DNA from: DATAWK01 sp036267255
Lineage (GTDB): Bacteria; Acidobacteriota; Terriglobia; Terriglobales; Acidobacteriaceae
Assembly (NCBI GenBank): GCA_036267255.1
Contig: DATAWK010000036.1
Location: 1 to 64,000, forward strand
Reading direction: 5' to 3'
Length of the DNA stretch: 64,000 nt
Shown: piece by piece, positions 52,720 to 60,604 of the stretch
How positions within the stretch are numbered: the first letter of the stretch is position 1
Layout of the letters: each line of letters begins with the position of its first letter
Translations under genes and position numbers: made by a program
The notes under the pieces: generated by a model
What the model was told of the DNA's origin: nothing
The model's input: the letters and a program-made list of their open reading frames with translations, nothing else
Database searches by the model: none

Positions 52720-54579
52720 ATGATCCTGAATCGGCGCCGCTTTTTTTCCGTCTGCTCCCGTCTTGGTTTCGCTTCCACTCTTTTACCCGGCGTGTTGTAC
52801 ACCCTGGCTGCACAGGCGCAGGACCAGGCAGATGGCAATGCACTGCCAGCCATTACCCCGGAGATGATCGAGCAAGCCGCGGCACTGGCCGATGTGCCGA
52901 TTGCTCCCGCCCAGATCACGATGATGCTGGAAGGTCTGAACCACCAGCGCACCGGATACACGGCGATTCGCCGACTGCATTTGGCCAACCATGTACCACC
53001 GGCCTATGTTTTTGATCCTTTGCCGCCGGGCGCAGTTGTCCACACACAACGGGAGCCTGCCATTCTGAGCGCACCTCCTGTGATTGCCACCAAAGCACCG
53101 CGGAACCTGGAAGATCTGGCCTTCGCTACGATTCCTGTGCTGGCGGAATATGTGCGCACCAAAAAAATTTCTTCTCTTGCGTTGACGGAGATGTACCTGG
53201 AACGGCTGAAGCGCTACGACTCGAAGTTACATTTCGTCATCACGTTAACGGAAGCGCGCGCGCTGGCCAAGGCAAAGGAAGCCGATGCGGAGATTGCCGC
53301 TGGCCGCTACCGTGGGCCGCTGCACGGTCTGCCCTGGGGAGCCAAGGATTTGCTGGCTGTGAAGGGCTATCCCACAACGTGGGGCGCTGGCGGTTTTGAA
53401 CATCAAAATTTTCCGGAAGATGCCACAGTGGTGCAGCGACTGGATGCCGCAGGTGCCGTGCTGGTGGCGAAAACGACGCTGGGCGCACTGGCCAGCGGCG
53501 ATAAATGGTTCGGCGGCCGCACGCGCAATCCGTGGAATCCGGCGCAGGGATCGAGCGGATCGTCGGCTGGTTCAGCTTCCGCCACGGCGGCCGGTTGCGT
53601 GGCCTTTGCCATTGGCTCGGAGACACTCGGTTCCATCTCTTCGCCATCGACACGCTGCGGCGACACCGGCCTGCGGCCCAGCTTCGGGCTGATACCACGC
53701 ACGGGAGCGATGGCGCTGTCGTGGACCATGGACAAGCTGGGTCCCATCTGCCGCGCGGTAGAAGATTGTGCGATTGTGCTGGGTGCGATTTATGGACCAG
53801 ATGGAAAAGACCTGGCCACGCGGGATGCCGCTTTCAACTGGAATGCAAATTTCGATTGGCGCAGTTTGCGTGTCGGCTATTTGAAGACATCGTTCGATCT
53901 GCCTCCGATGGTCGATCCAACCATTCCTTCGGGACTCAATGACGAACAGCGCACTAAATATGAACAACATATTTTCGATCAGCAGGCATCGCGTGCGCGC
54001 ACTCTTTATGATCGCCGTTATGACAATGCCGCGCTGGACAAGCTGCGCAGCATGGGAGTGAACCTGATTGCCGTAGCGCTGCCGCAATTGCCCTACGGCG
54101 CAGTTTCGAACCTGTTGACGGCGGAGGCTGCTGCTGCCTTCGATGACCTCACGCTCACCGGACGTGACAAGCTGCTGACACAGCAGGGACCGGAAGACTG
54201 GCCAAATCTTTTTCGCATTGCGCGTTTTTATCCGGCGGTGGAATATATTCAGGCCAACCGTGTGCGCTCGTTGGCGATTCAATCTATGGCGCAGCTATTT
54301 GAGGCTGTGGATGTGATCGTGACAGCGACAGACAATGAACAACTGGTGACAACCAATCTGACCGGAAATCCCGCCATCATTGTGCCGAATGGTATTCGCG
54401 GCAAGGATGCGCCCGCGCCGCCCGCAGTCGACACCGGCGATGAAGACAACATCGGTGGCCCGGGCACCCCCGTCAGCATTACGTTTATCGGCAACGTGTA
54501 CCAGGACGCAAAGCTGGCCGCATTCGCGCGCGCCTATCAGGAAGCGACGGGCTTTCAGAAACTGCATCCGAAGCTGTAA
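52720..54579 (+). CDS. Secreted amidase-signature family enzyme
   Basis: 619 residues. NRRRFFSVCSRLGFASTLLPGVLYTLAAQA is a twin-arginine-type leader. The amidase signature G-S-S-G-S-S-A-G-S-A-S-A-T-A-A-G holds the catalytic cis-Ser and Ser, and the catalytic Lys is in GLPWGAKDLLAV. It is longer than GatA by an extra N-terminal helical part (about 35-110) and an insert near 415-460. The likely role is hydrolysis of amides outside the cytoplasm, not tRNA amidation. Its end lies 31 bases from the ABC ATPase gene. Confidence 0.9.
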   Translation: MILNRRRFFSVCSRLGFASTLLPGVLYTLAAQAQDQADGNALPAITPEMIEQAAALADVPIAPAQITMMLEGLNHQRTGYTAIRRLHLANHVPPAYVFDPLPPGAVVHTQREPAILSAPPVIATKAPRNLEDLAFATIPVLAEYVRTKKISSLALTEMYLERLKRYDSKLHFVITLTEARALAKAKEADAEIAAGRYRGPLHGLPWGAKDLLAVKGYPTTWGAGGFEHQNFPEDATVVQRLDAAGAVLVAKTTLGALASGDKWFGGRTRNPWNPAQGSSGSSAGSASATAAGCVAFAIGSETLGSISSPSTRCGDTGLRPSFGLIPRTGAMALSWTMDKLGPICRAVEDCAIVLGAIYGPDGKDLATRDAAFNWNANFDWRSLRVGYLKTSFDLPPMVDPTIPSGLNDEQRTKYEQHIFDQQASRARTLYDRRYDNAALDKLRSMGVNLIAVALPQLPYGAVSNLLTAEAAAAFDDLTLTGRDKLLTQQGPEDWPNLFRIARFYPAVEYIQANRVRSLAIQSMAQLFEAVDVIVTATDNEQLVTTNLTGNPAIIVPNGIRGKDAPAPPAVDTGDEDNIGGPGTPVSITFIGNVYQDAKLAAFARAYQEATGFQKLHPKL

Positions 54580-54598
54580 GCCGGATCGGCATGGATGG

Positions 54599-54604
54599 TA
54601 CGAT
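54599..54604 (+). promoter_or_regulatory. -10 hexamer for leaderless ABC ATPase transcript
   Basis: TACGAT ends six bases before ATG 54611, with no SD sequence. Confidence 0.45.
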
Positions 54605-54610
54605 GCGGGC

Positions 54611-55432
54611 ATGCCGCTGATTGAAATCGAAGGCCTGACAAAGAGTTACGACGTCACCGGGAAACGTCAGCGCAGCGTGGTTGTCGATCACGTTTCCTTC
54701 CACATTGAGCGTGGAGAAACGCTCGGCCTGATCGGAGAATCCGGTTCCGGAAAAAGCACCATCGCACGGCTGCTGTTGCGGTTGATAGAACCGGACTCCG
54801 GGACCATTCGCTTCGATGGCACCGACCTGCTGGCTGCCACGGATCGGAAGATGCGCCAACTGCGGCGACGCATGCAGATCGTTTTCCAGGACCCCTATGC
54901 TGCGTTGAATCCGCGCATGCGCGTGGAACAGATTATTGGAGAACCGTTGATCATTCATAGCGCAGAGGAAAGCACGCTGCGCTCGACTGCGGCTCGCAAA
55001 GAACGCATTCGCGCCATGTTGCACGCCGTCGGCATGGACTCGTCGGCACTCGTGCGCTATCCGCATGAATTTTCCGGCGGTCAACGCCAGCGCATCAACA
55101 TTGCACGCGCGCTGATTCTGCACCCGGAGCTTGTCGTGCTGGATGAACCGGTCTCAGCCCTCGACGTCAGTGTGGCGGCACAGATCATCACGCTGCTGCA
55201 GCAGTTGCAGCGGGAGTTTCATCTGACGTATCTCTTCATCACGCACTCCATGCCGCTGGTGCGTTATCTGGCAGACCAGATTGTCGTGCTGCAACGCGGG
55301 CGCGTGGTAGAGCACGGCGGCTGGCAGAGAATCTGCGAACATCCGACATCGCCGTACACACAGGCGCTGTTGTCCGCCATACCGGAGTTGCCGTATGCCA
55401 ATCACGGCGATGCAAGCTCTGCCGCTCGGTAA
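54611..55432 (+). CDS. Orphan ABC transporter ATP-binding protein, OppF/DppF type
   Basis: 273 residues. Walker A is GESGSGKST, the Q-loop FQDPYAALNPRMRV, the signature FSGGQRQRINIARAL and Walker B VVLDEPVSALDVS. The D-P-Y-x-x-L-N-P-R pattern marks the OppF/DppF peptide or nickel importer branch. The C-terminal Y-T-Q-A-L-L-S-A-I-P is also typical. No permease or binding protein is adjacent. It lies right after the amidase gene, but TACGAT six bases before its ATG suggests its own leaderless promoter. Confidence 0.9.
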   Translation: MPLIEIEGLTKSYDVTGKRQRSVVVDHVSFHIERGETLGLIGESGSGKSTIARLLLRLIEPDSGTIRFDGTDLLAATDRKMRQLRRRMQIVFQDPYAALNPRMRVEQIIGEPLIIHSAEESTLRSTAARKERIRAMLHAVGMDSSALVRYPHEFSGGQRQRINIARALILHPELVVLDEPVSALDVSVAAQIITLLQQLQREFHLTYLFITHSMPLVRYLADQIVVLQRGRVVEHGGWQRICEHPTSPYTQALLSAIPELPYANHGDASSAAR

Positions 55433-55491
55433 TATCCCCCGTAAAGCTGCGATGTTTCTGCAAGCATGCGAGCTGTCGATGACTCGCCCGC

Positions 55492-55497
55492 TACAAT
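55492..55497 (+). promoter_or_regulatory. -10 hexamer near the TSUP gene start
   Basis: TACAAT ends seven bases before ATG 55505, and there is no SD sequence. It gives a leaderless or nearly leaderless transcript. Confidence 0.45.
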
Positions 55498-55504
55498 CGA
55501 AATA

Positions 55505-56290
55505 ATGCATTTTTCGGTTGTGCGTTCCCTTTGGCTGACCGCAGCAGCGTTTGTAGCGGGCGCGATCAATGCGATCGCCGGCGGAGGCTCTCTGCTGTCG
55601 TTTCCAGCGTTGCTGCATGTTGGCGTACTGCCCGTGCAGGCCAACGCCACGAACACGGTCGCGTTGCTGCCGGGGCAATTCACCTCTGCCGCAGCGTACC
55701 GCAGGGAGCTGCGTCATCACCATTCCATGCTGCTGCCGTTACTGCTGGCCGCTTTTGCCGGTGGCCTGATCGGTGCGCGGCTGCTGATTGCGACGCCGCA
55801 AGGGCAATTCCTTCGACTTGTGCCGTGGCTGCTGCTGCTGGCCACAGTGTTGTTTTCCGTTGGGCCGCCACTGCAAAAAAGATTTCTTCAAACAGCGCAG
55901 GTCCATCCACAACCCCATGGCCTGCGACCGATGGCGCGCATCCTTCTGCCGTTTGGTGTGTTTTTGGTCTGCCTTTATATCGGCTACTTTGGAGCAGGCG
56001 CTGGACTGTTAATCATGGGCACGTTGAGCTTTGCCGGGGTGGAAAGCGTGCATGAGATCAACGCGCTGAAGTCGGTGATTACCAGTGTGTCGAACAGTGT
56101 TGCCGCCATCACGTTTGTGATTTTTGGCGCGGTGCTGTGGCGCTACGGCCTGACCATGATGCTCGCAGCCAGCATCGGCGGCTATCTAAGTGCGCATACA
56201 GCACGCAAGAGGCAGCCAAAAAGGTTGCGCATATTTATCATCCTGATGGGCTGTACGGTCACAACCTATTTCTTCTGGAAGATTTATTGA
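55505..56290 (+). CDS. TSUP (TauE/SafE) family membrane transporter
   Basis: 261 residues with about eight helices in two repeated halves. The diagnostic first-repeat motif is FVAGAINAIAGGGSLLSFPALL, then ANATNTVALLPGQ. The second half has LYIGYFGAGAGLLIMGTL and INALKSVITSVSNSVAA. These proteins export sulfite, sulfonates or other small anions. The substrate cannot be assigned. The gene is followed 66 bases later by the DUF971 protein on the same strand. Confidence 0.9.
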   Translation: MHFSVVRSLWLTAAAFVAGAINAIAGGGSLLSFPALLHVGVLPVQANATNTVALLPGQFTSAAAYRRELRHHHSMLLPLLLAAFAGGLIGARLLIATPQGQFLRLVPWLLLLATVLFSVGPPLQKRFLQTAQVHPQPHGLRPMARILLPFGVFLVCLYIGYFGAGAGLLIMGTLSFAGVESVHEINALKSVITSVSNSVAAITFVIFGAVLWRYGLTMMLAASIGGYLSAHTARKRQPKRLRIFIILMGCTVTTYFFWKIY

Positions 56291-56344
56291 TGTTGCCGTT
56301 ACGCATGGCAATGTTGGGGCATAGGAAGAAAACAGTAAAAGGTG

Positions 56345-56350
56345 TAGAAA
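56345..56350 (+). promoter_or_regulatory. Possible -10 hexamer for the DUF971 gene
   Basis: TAGAAA ends six bases before ATG 56357. It fits the spacing seen elsewhere but is a weaker match to TATAAT. Confidence 0.3.
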
Positions 56351-56356
56351 CGAAGT

Positions 56357-56791
56357 ATGAGCCACGAAGGAATCCGTTTCGTAAGCGAAGAGACGGCCCG
56401 CAAGGAAAATGCGAATTCCAAAGAGTTGCCGCGTGAGGCAACCGTGCCGCTCCATGTGCGTGTCCATAAGACCGAAGGCACAGGCGTCGAGATCGACTGG
56501 AAGGACGGCCATCACAGCCAATGGAGTTTTGCGTGGCTGCGCGATGCCTGCCCTTGCGCCACCTGCAACGAAGAACGGGAGAATGAAGATCGCCAGCCGG
56601 GACAGCCCAGGCCGAAGCCGGCAAATCTGCTGCCCATGTACAAAGCTCCTGTGCAGCCGGACAAGATAAATCCAGTAGGCCGGTATGCCATCAGCTTTGA
56701 CTGGAATGACGGCCACCACAGCGGCATTTTTTCCTGGGATTATCTGCGCCGCGTCTGCCAGTGCGACGAGTGTGTCCCGAGCAAAAGCTGA
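56357..56791 (+). CDS. DUF971 / gamma-butyrobetaine hydroxylase N-terminal-like protein
   Basis: 144 residues. EIDWKDGHHSQWSFAWLRDACPCATC and SFDWNDGHHSGIFSWDYLRRVCQCDEC are two copies of the same pattern, I/F-x-W-x-D-G-H-H-S. The first ends in C-P-C-x-x-C and the second in C-Q-C-x-x-C, so a zinc or Fe-S site is likely. The family sits at the N-terminus of gamma-butyrobetaine hydroxylases and stands alone in many bacteria, near Fe-S genes. Its role is not settled. A Pro-rich linker separates the copies. Confidence 0.88.
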   Translation: MSHEGIRFVSEETARKENANSKELPREATVPLHVRVHKTEGTGVEIDWKDGHHSQWSFAWLRDACPCATCNEERENEDRQPGQPRPKPANLLPMYKAPVQPDKINPVGRYAISFDWNDGHHSGIFSWDYLRRVCQCDECVPSKS

Positions 56792-56870
56792 ATCGAAAGA
56801 CGCTATCCACGATGTCAGACGATGGATGTCGATCTGTTACTGTCGATCCTGATCGCGAATTCCGCGCACT

Positions 56871-57440
56871 TCAGTGCGGCGATACTTCGCCCCACGCGGA
56901 TTGAATCGCCTGCATCGTTGCATCGATAGTTTTCGCCTGTATGGCATGCTGACGGTTCTGCGGTTTTAGAAATCCATCTTTTACAGCCCGGTCCAGCATT
57001 GCCAGCAGCGGGTCGTAATAGCCCGCAGGGTTCAGCAGCACAATTGGCTTGGCGTGCAGACCAAGCTGTGCCCATCCCAGCACCTCGCATAGTTCATCGA
57101 GCGTACCGTAGCCACCGGGCAGCGCGATAAACGCATCGGCCAGCGCCGCCATTTGATGCTTGCGCTCGTGCATGGTTTCAACAACGTGCAATTCCGTCAG
57201 GCCGCGATGGGCAACTTCCCTGCCCATCAAATGTTTCGGAATGATGCCAACTGCATGACCACCGGCTGCCAACACGGCATCGGCAATGGCGCCCATTAGT
57301 CCAACGCGTGCACCGCCATAGACCAGTCCCACGCCTACCTGCGCCATCGCATGGCCCAATTCCACTGCTGCGGCACGATACTCCGGGCGATTGCCCTCGC
57401 TCGATCCGCAATAGACACAAATGTTTTTTCCGGACTGCAT
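56871..57440 (-). CDS. LOG family / TIGR00730 protein
   Basis: 189 residues. It has ICVYCGSSEG, VYGGARVGLMGAIADAV, HERKHQMAALADAFIALPGGYGTLDEL and the C-terminal helices. P-G-G-x-G-T-x-x-E is the lysine decarboxylase-like / cytokinin riboside monophosphate phosphoribohydrolase signature. It may cleave base from nucleotide 5'-monophosphates. ATG 57440 has AGG seven bases before it, and a minus-strand TATTCT lies nearby. It is divergent from pcrA, with a 92-base interval. Confidence 0.92.
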   Translation of the reverse strand: MQSGKNICVYCGSSEGNRPEYRAAAVELGHAMAQVGVGLVYGGARVGLMGAIADAVLAAGGHAVGIIPKHLMGREVAHRGLTELHVVETMHERKHQMAALADAFIALPGGYGTLDELCEVLGWAQLGLHAKPIVLLNPAGYYDPLLAMLDRAVKDGFLKPQNRQHAIQAKTIDATMQAIQSAWGEVSPH

Positions 57441-57532
57441 ACCAACCTGAGAATACCGCGTTGGCGGAGCGGTACACTGGAGATTGATCTGCATCGCCAA
57501 CCAACGCATGCCGGTAAGGAGTTCCCTCGTAC

Positions 57533-60265
57533 GTGTCCCTCGCGCTTGACAAACTGAATCCGCAGCAGCGTGCCGCCGTCGAAACCGTCGATGGGCCGCT
57601 GCTGATCCTTGCCGGCGCGGGCTCCGGCAAAACGCGTGTCATCACGTATCGCATTGCCTATCTGATTCAGGAGCGCGGCGTCGCGCCGGATTCCATTCTT
57701 GCCGTCACGTTTACCAACAAGGCCTCGAAAGAGATGGCCGAGCGCGTGGAGCGCCTGCTGGAGCACGGCAGCCTGGCACGGCCCTTGCTGGCCACCTTTC
57801 ACTCCTTCTGTGTTCGCATGCTGCGGCGCGATATTGAAGCGCTGCGCGTCAACGGACGCGGACGCACGCGCGATTTCGTTATCTACGACGAGAACGATCA
57901 GCAGTCGGTGGTGAAACAGGCGATGCGCCGAATGGGATTGGACGACAAGCAATTGACGCCGCGCACGGTGCTGTCGCGCATCTCCTGGGCAAAAAACCAC
58001 ATGCTGGACCCGCAGGAGATTTATCTGCAATCGGCGGACCCGAAGACCGAACGCATCGCGCACATCTACGAGCAATATTCCAAGGAACTGGAACGCGCGA
58101 ATGCACTGGACTTCGACGATCTGCTGCTGGAAAGCGTGCGCCTGCTCAGTTCCAGCGCCGAAGTGCGCAAAAACTACAATCGCCGCTATCGCTACCTTCT
58201 GATCGATGAATACCAGGACACGAACCGTCCGCAGTATGAGTTGATGAAGCTGCTGGCCGGAGAAGAAAAAAATGTCTGCGTAGTCGGCGATGAGGACCAG
58301 AGTATCTACTCGTGGCGCGGTGCGGACATCCGCAACATTCTGGAATTCGAGAAGGATTTTCCCACAGCCAACATCATTCGACTGGAGCAGAACTATCGCT
58401 CCACGCAGGTGATTCTGGAAGCAGCTGCCGGCGTTGTTTCGAACAATCTGCAACGCAAAGGCAAAGCGCTGTGGACCACACGGCCCGGTGGCGCACAGGT
58501 CGGCTATTATGAAGCGCTCGACGGCGAAGGCGAGGCACTGTTTATCGCCGACTACATCCAGAAGTACATTCGCCAGACAGGTGACGAGGAGGAGCTGCCG
58601 CGCATCGCCGTTCTGTATCGCACGAATTCGCAATCGCGACTGGTGGAAGAGGCTCTTCGACGGTACGGCATTGCATATTCCATGGTAGGTGGATTTTCGT
58701 TTTACGACCGCGCCGAGATCAAAGACCTGCTGAGCTATTTGAAGCTGGTGCAGAATCCGAATGATTCGATTGCGCTGCAGCGGGTCATCAATACTCCGAC
58801 GCGTGGCATCGGCAAAACGACGGTGGAGACGCTGGAACGATTGGCTCTGGAAACAGGAACGAGCACCTGGGATGCCATTGGACACGCGATTCGCGAGCGG
58901 CTGATACCGACGCGTACTTTGATGGCGCTCGACGGTTTCCGGCGCATGATCGAAGATGCACGGGCGCTGCTGGGCCCTGACTTTGCAGAGAAGCTGACCG
59001 CCGATATTGCCGCAGAAACGGCACCCGAAGATATTTCAAATGCCGTGTTGGACGCAGCCGCCAATCCGGATACAAATGCCGATACCAGCTTCGACACCAG
59101 CTTTGATTTCGGCAGCACGGATTTCCATCCCGACGCATTCGCGGCAACCGTGTCCGAGGATGCCGGAACGCAAGCGACCGCTTTCCATCCCGCGGAGGTT
59201 TCTCCATTCGCCGTGAAGCAGGCGGCAATGCGACGGGCGGGGGGGAATGCTTCAGAGGATGCAGCGATGCCTGCGGAGAAACCGGCCTTCCGCCAACCGG
59301 GAGATGCGGCGACACTGCCGGAGCTGATCAAGTTTTTGATCGACCGCAGCGGCTATATACGCGCGCTGGAAGAAGAGGCGACACCCGAGGCCACGTCCCG
59401 CATGGAGAATCTGCGCGAACTGGTGAATGCCGCGCAGGACGCGCAGGAACGCGGCGAAACGCTGACGGAATTTCTGGACCACGCGGCGCTGGTCAGCGAT
59501 ACCGATCAGTACAATCCGAATGCGCGCGTTACGCTGATGACACTGCATGCGGCCAAGGGGCTGGAGTTTCCACTGGTCTTTCTGGCTGGGATGGAAGAGG
59601 GACTGTTCCCGCACTCGCGCACGTTCAATGATGCCAATGGTCTGGAAGAAGAACGTCGCCTGTGTTACGTCGGCATGACGCGCGCCATGAATGCCCTGTT
59701 GCTGACGCGCGCCCGGTTCCGCCGCCGCTACGGCAATGAAACCCCGGAACACTCAACGCCGTCGCGCTTTCTGGCAGAGGTTCCGCAGCATTTGCTCGAG
59801 GACCTGACGACGAGCGTCTCCGGGATCAGCGGAGGCGCCTACGCCAGCCAGGCTCGTTACGGACGCAACCAGCGCGGCAATTTTGGCGCCGGCGACGGTG
59901 CGGATGCATTGGCGAACACTGCGCAGCACTGGAATTATGAGGATGAAGACCAGAGCGCAAGCTCGTCTGCCGCCTCCCGCAATCCAACACGCAAATTCGC
60001 CGGTCCGCAGGCGAACTCCATTGACAACATTGCGCAGTTTTTTGGTGCGCGCGGACAGAAGTTACCGCGACCCAAGCTGCCGGTCCCTGCCGCTACGGGC
60101 AGCACGGGATTCCGCAACGGCCAGCGGGTTCGTCATCCGAAATATGGCGAAGGAACCGTCTTCCATCGCGAAGGAGACGGAGAAGATGCAAAGATTACGG
60201 TACAATTTCAGAGGTTCGGCATAAAAAAGCTGGTCGAGAAATTCGCGCAGCTGGAGCGCGTGTAA
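57533..60265 (+). CDS. pcrA: ATP-dependent DNA helicase PcrA/UvrD
   Basis: 910 residues, against about 720-740 for usual PcrA. Walker A is AGAGSGKT and motif II is LIDEYQDTN. TFHSFC, VGDEDQSIYSWRGAD, LEQNYRST and LMTLHAAKGLEFPLVF complete the SF1A set. The C-terminus (residues about 830-910) has a Tudor-like module (GQRVRHPKYGEGTVFH) that contacts RNA polymerase. An Asp/Ala/Thr/Phe-rich insert of about 100 residues (about 490-590) interrupts domain 2B just before TLPELIKFLIDRSGY. GTG 57533 has AAGGAG upstream. It works in repair and replication restart. Confidence 0.96.
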   Translation: MSLALDKLNPQQRAAVETVDGPLLILAGAGSGKTRVITYRIAYLIQERGVAPDSILAVTFTNKASKEMAERVERLLEHGSLARPLLATFHSFCVRMLRRDIEALRVNGRGRTRDFVIYDENDQQSVVKQAMRRMGLDDKQLTPRTVLSRISWAKNHMLDPQEIYLQSADPKTERIAHIYEQYSKELERANALDFDDLLLESVRLLSSSAEVRKNYNRRYRYLLIDEYQDTNRPQYELMKLLAGEEKNVCVVGDEDQSIYSWRGADIRNILEFEKDFPTANIIRLEQNYRSTQVILEAAAGVVSNNLQRKGKALWTTRPGGAQVGYYEALDGEGEALFIADYIQKYIRQTGDEEELPRIAVLYRTNSQSRLVEEALRRYGIAYSMVGGFSFYDRAEIKDLLSYLKLVQNPNDSIALQRVINTPTRGIGKTTVETLERLALETGTSTWDAIGHAIRERLIPTRTLMALDGFRRMIEDARALLGPDFAEKLTADIAAETAPEDISNAVLDAAANPDTNADTSFDTSFDFGSTDFHPDAFAATVSEDAGTQATAFHPAEVSPFAVKQAAMRRAGGNASEDAAMPAEKPAFRQPGDAATLPELIKFLIDRSGYIRALEEEATPEATSRMENLRELVNAAQDAQERGETLTEFLDHAALVSDTDQYNPNARVTLMTLHAAKGLEFPLVFLAGMEEGLFPHSRTFNDANGLEEERRLCYVGMTRAMNALLLTRARFRRRYGNETPEHSTPSRFLAEVPQHLLEDLTTSVSGISGGAYASQARYGRNQRGNFGAGDGADALANTAQHWNYEDEDQSASSSAASRNPTRKFAGPQANSIDNIAQFFGARGQKLPRPKLPVPAATGSTGFRNGQRVRHPKYGEGTVFHREGDGEDAKITVQFQRFGIKKLVEKFAQLERV

Positions 60266-60308
60266 AAGCTGTTTGCGCTTCGGCATGGACTAAGAATCTG
60301 GAAGGGTT

Positions 60309-60464
60309 ATGGCAAATACAAAGAAGATTGAAGACAAAACAGAACGCAAGAAAGTAAAACGCGCGGCTCGTAAAAAAGCTGCCCCGAAGGCAAAACGTAC
60401 GGTGCCACGCGGTTCCAACAAGCAGAAGATCAAGAAGGCAAGCAAGACCCTGGGTAAACGCTAA
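60309..60464 (+). CDS. 51-residue highly basic protein
   Basis: It begins MANTKKIEDKTERKKVKRAA, then alternates Lys and Ala/Arg and ends KIKKASKTLGKR. About 40% of residues are Lys or Arg. It is too short for most gene finders. GGAAGGG lies four bases before the ATG, and the frame is clean. It follows pcrA by 43 bases on the same strand, so it may be cotranscribed with it. A hairpin with an 8-bp stem (60471-60503) follows, without a T-run. It resembles small RNA- or DNA-binding proteins and ribosome-associated factors. Confidence 0.65.
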   Translation: MANTKKIEDKTERKKVKRAARKKAAPKAKRTVPRGSNKQKIKKASKTLGKR

Positions 60465-60547
60465 GGACTGGCTGCCGAGGTGTCGCACTGGCGCTTCGGC
60501 AGCATAGCGCCGCCACGAACCACATCTTTCGAGCGAATTGCACAGTA

Positions 60548-60595
60548 AATTGAACTTCAAGCGAATTGGACTTCAAGGGAATTGGATTTCCAGGA
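60548..60595. repeat. Three tandem 16-bp units before the permease gene
   Basis: AATTGAACTTCAAGCG (60548), AATTGGACTTCAAGGG (60564) and AATTGGATTTCCAGGA (60580) follow head to tail. The third unit supplies most of the AGGAG at 60592-60596. Confidence 0.8.
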
Positions 60596-60604
60596 GCCAG
60601 CGTT

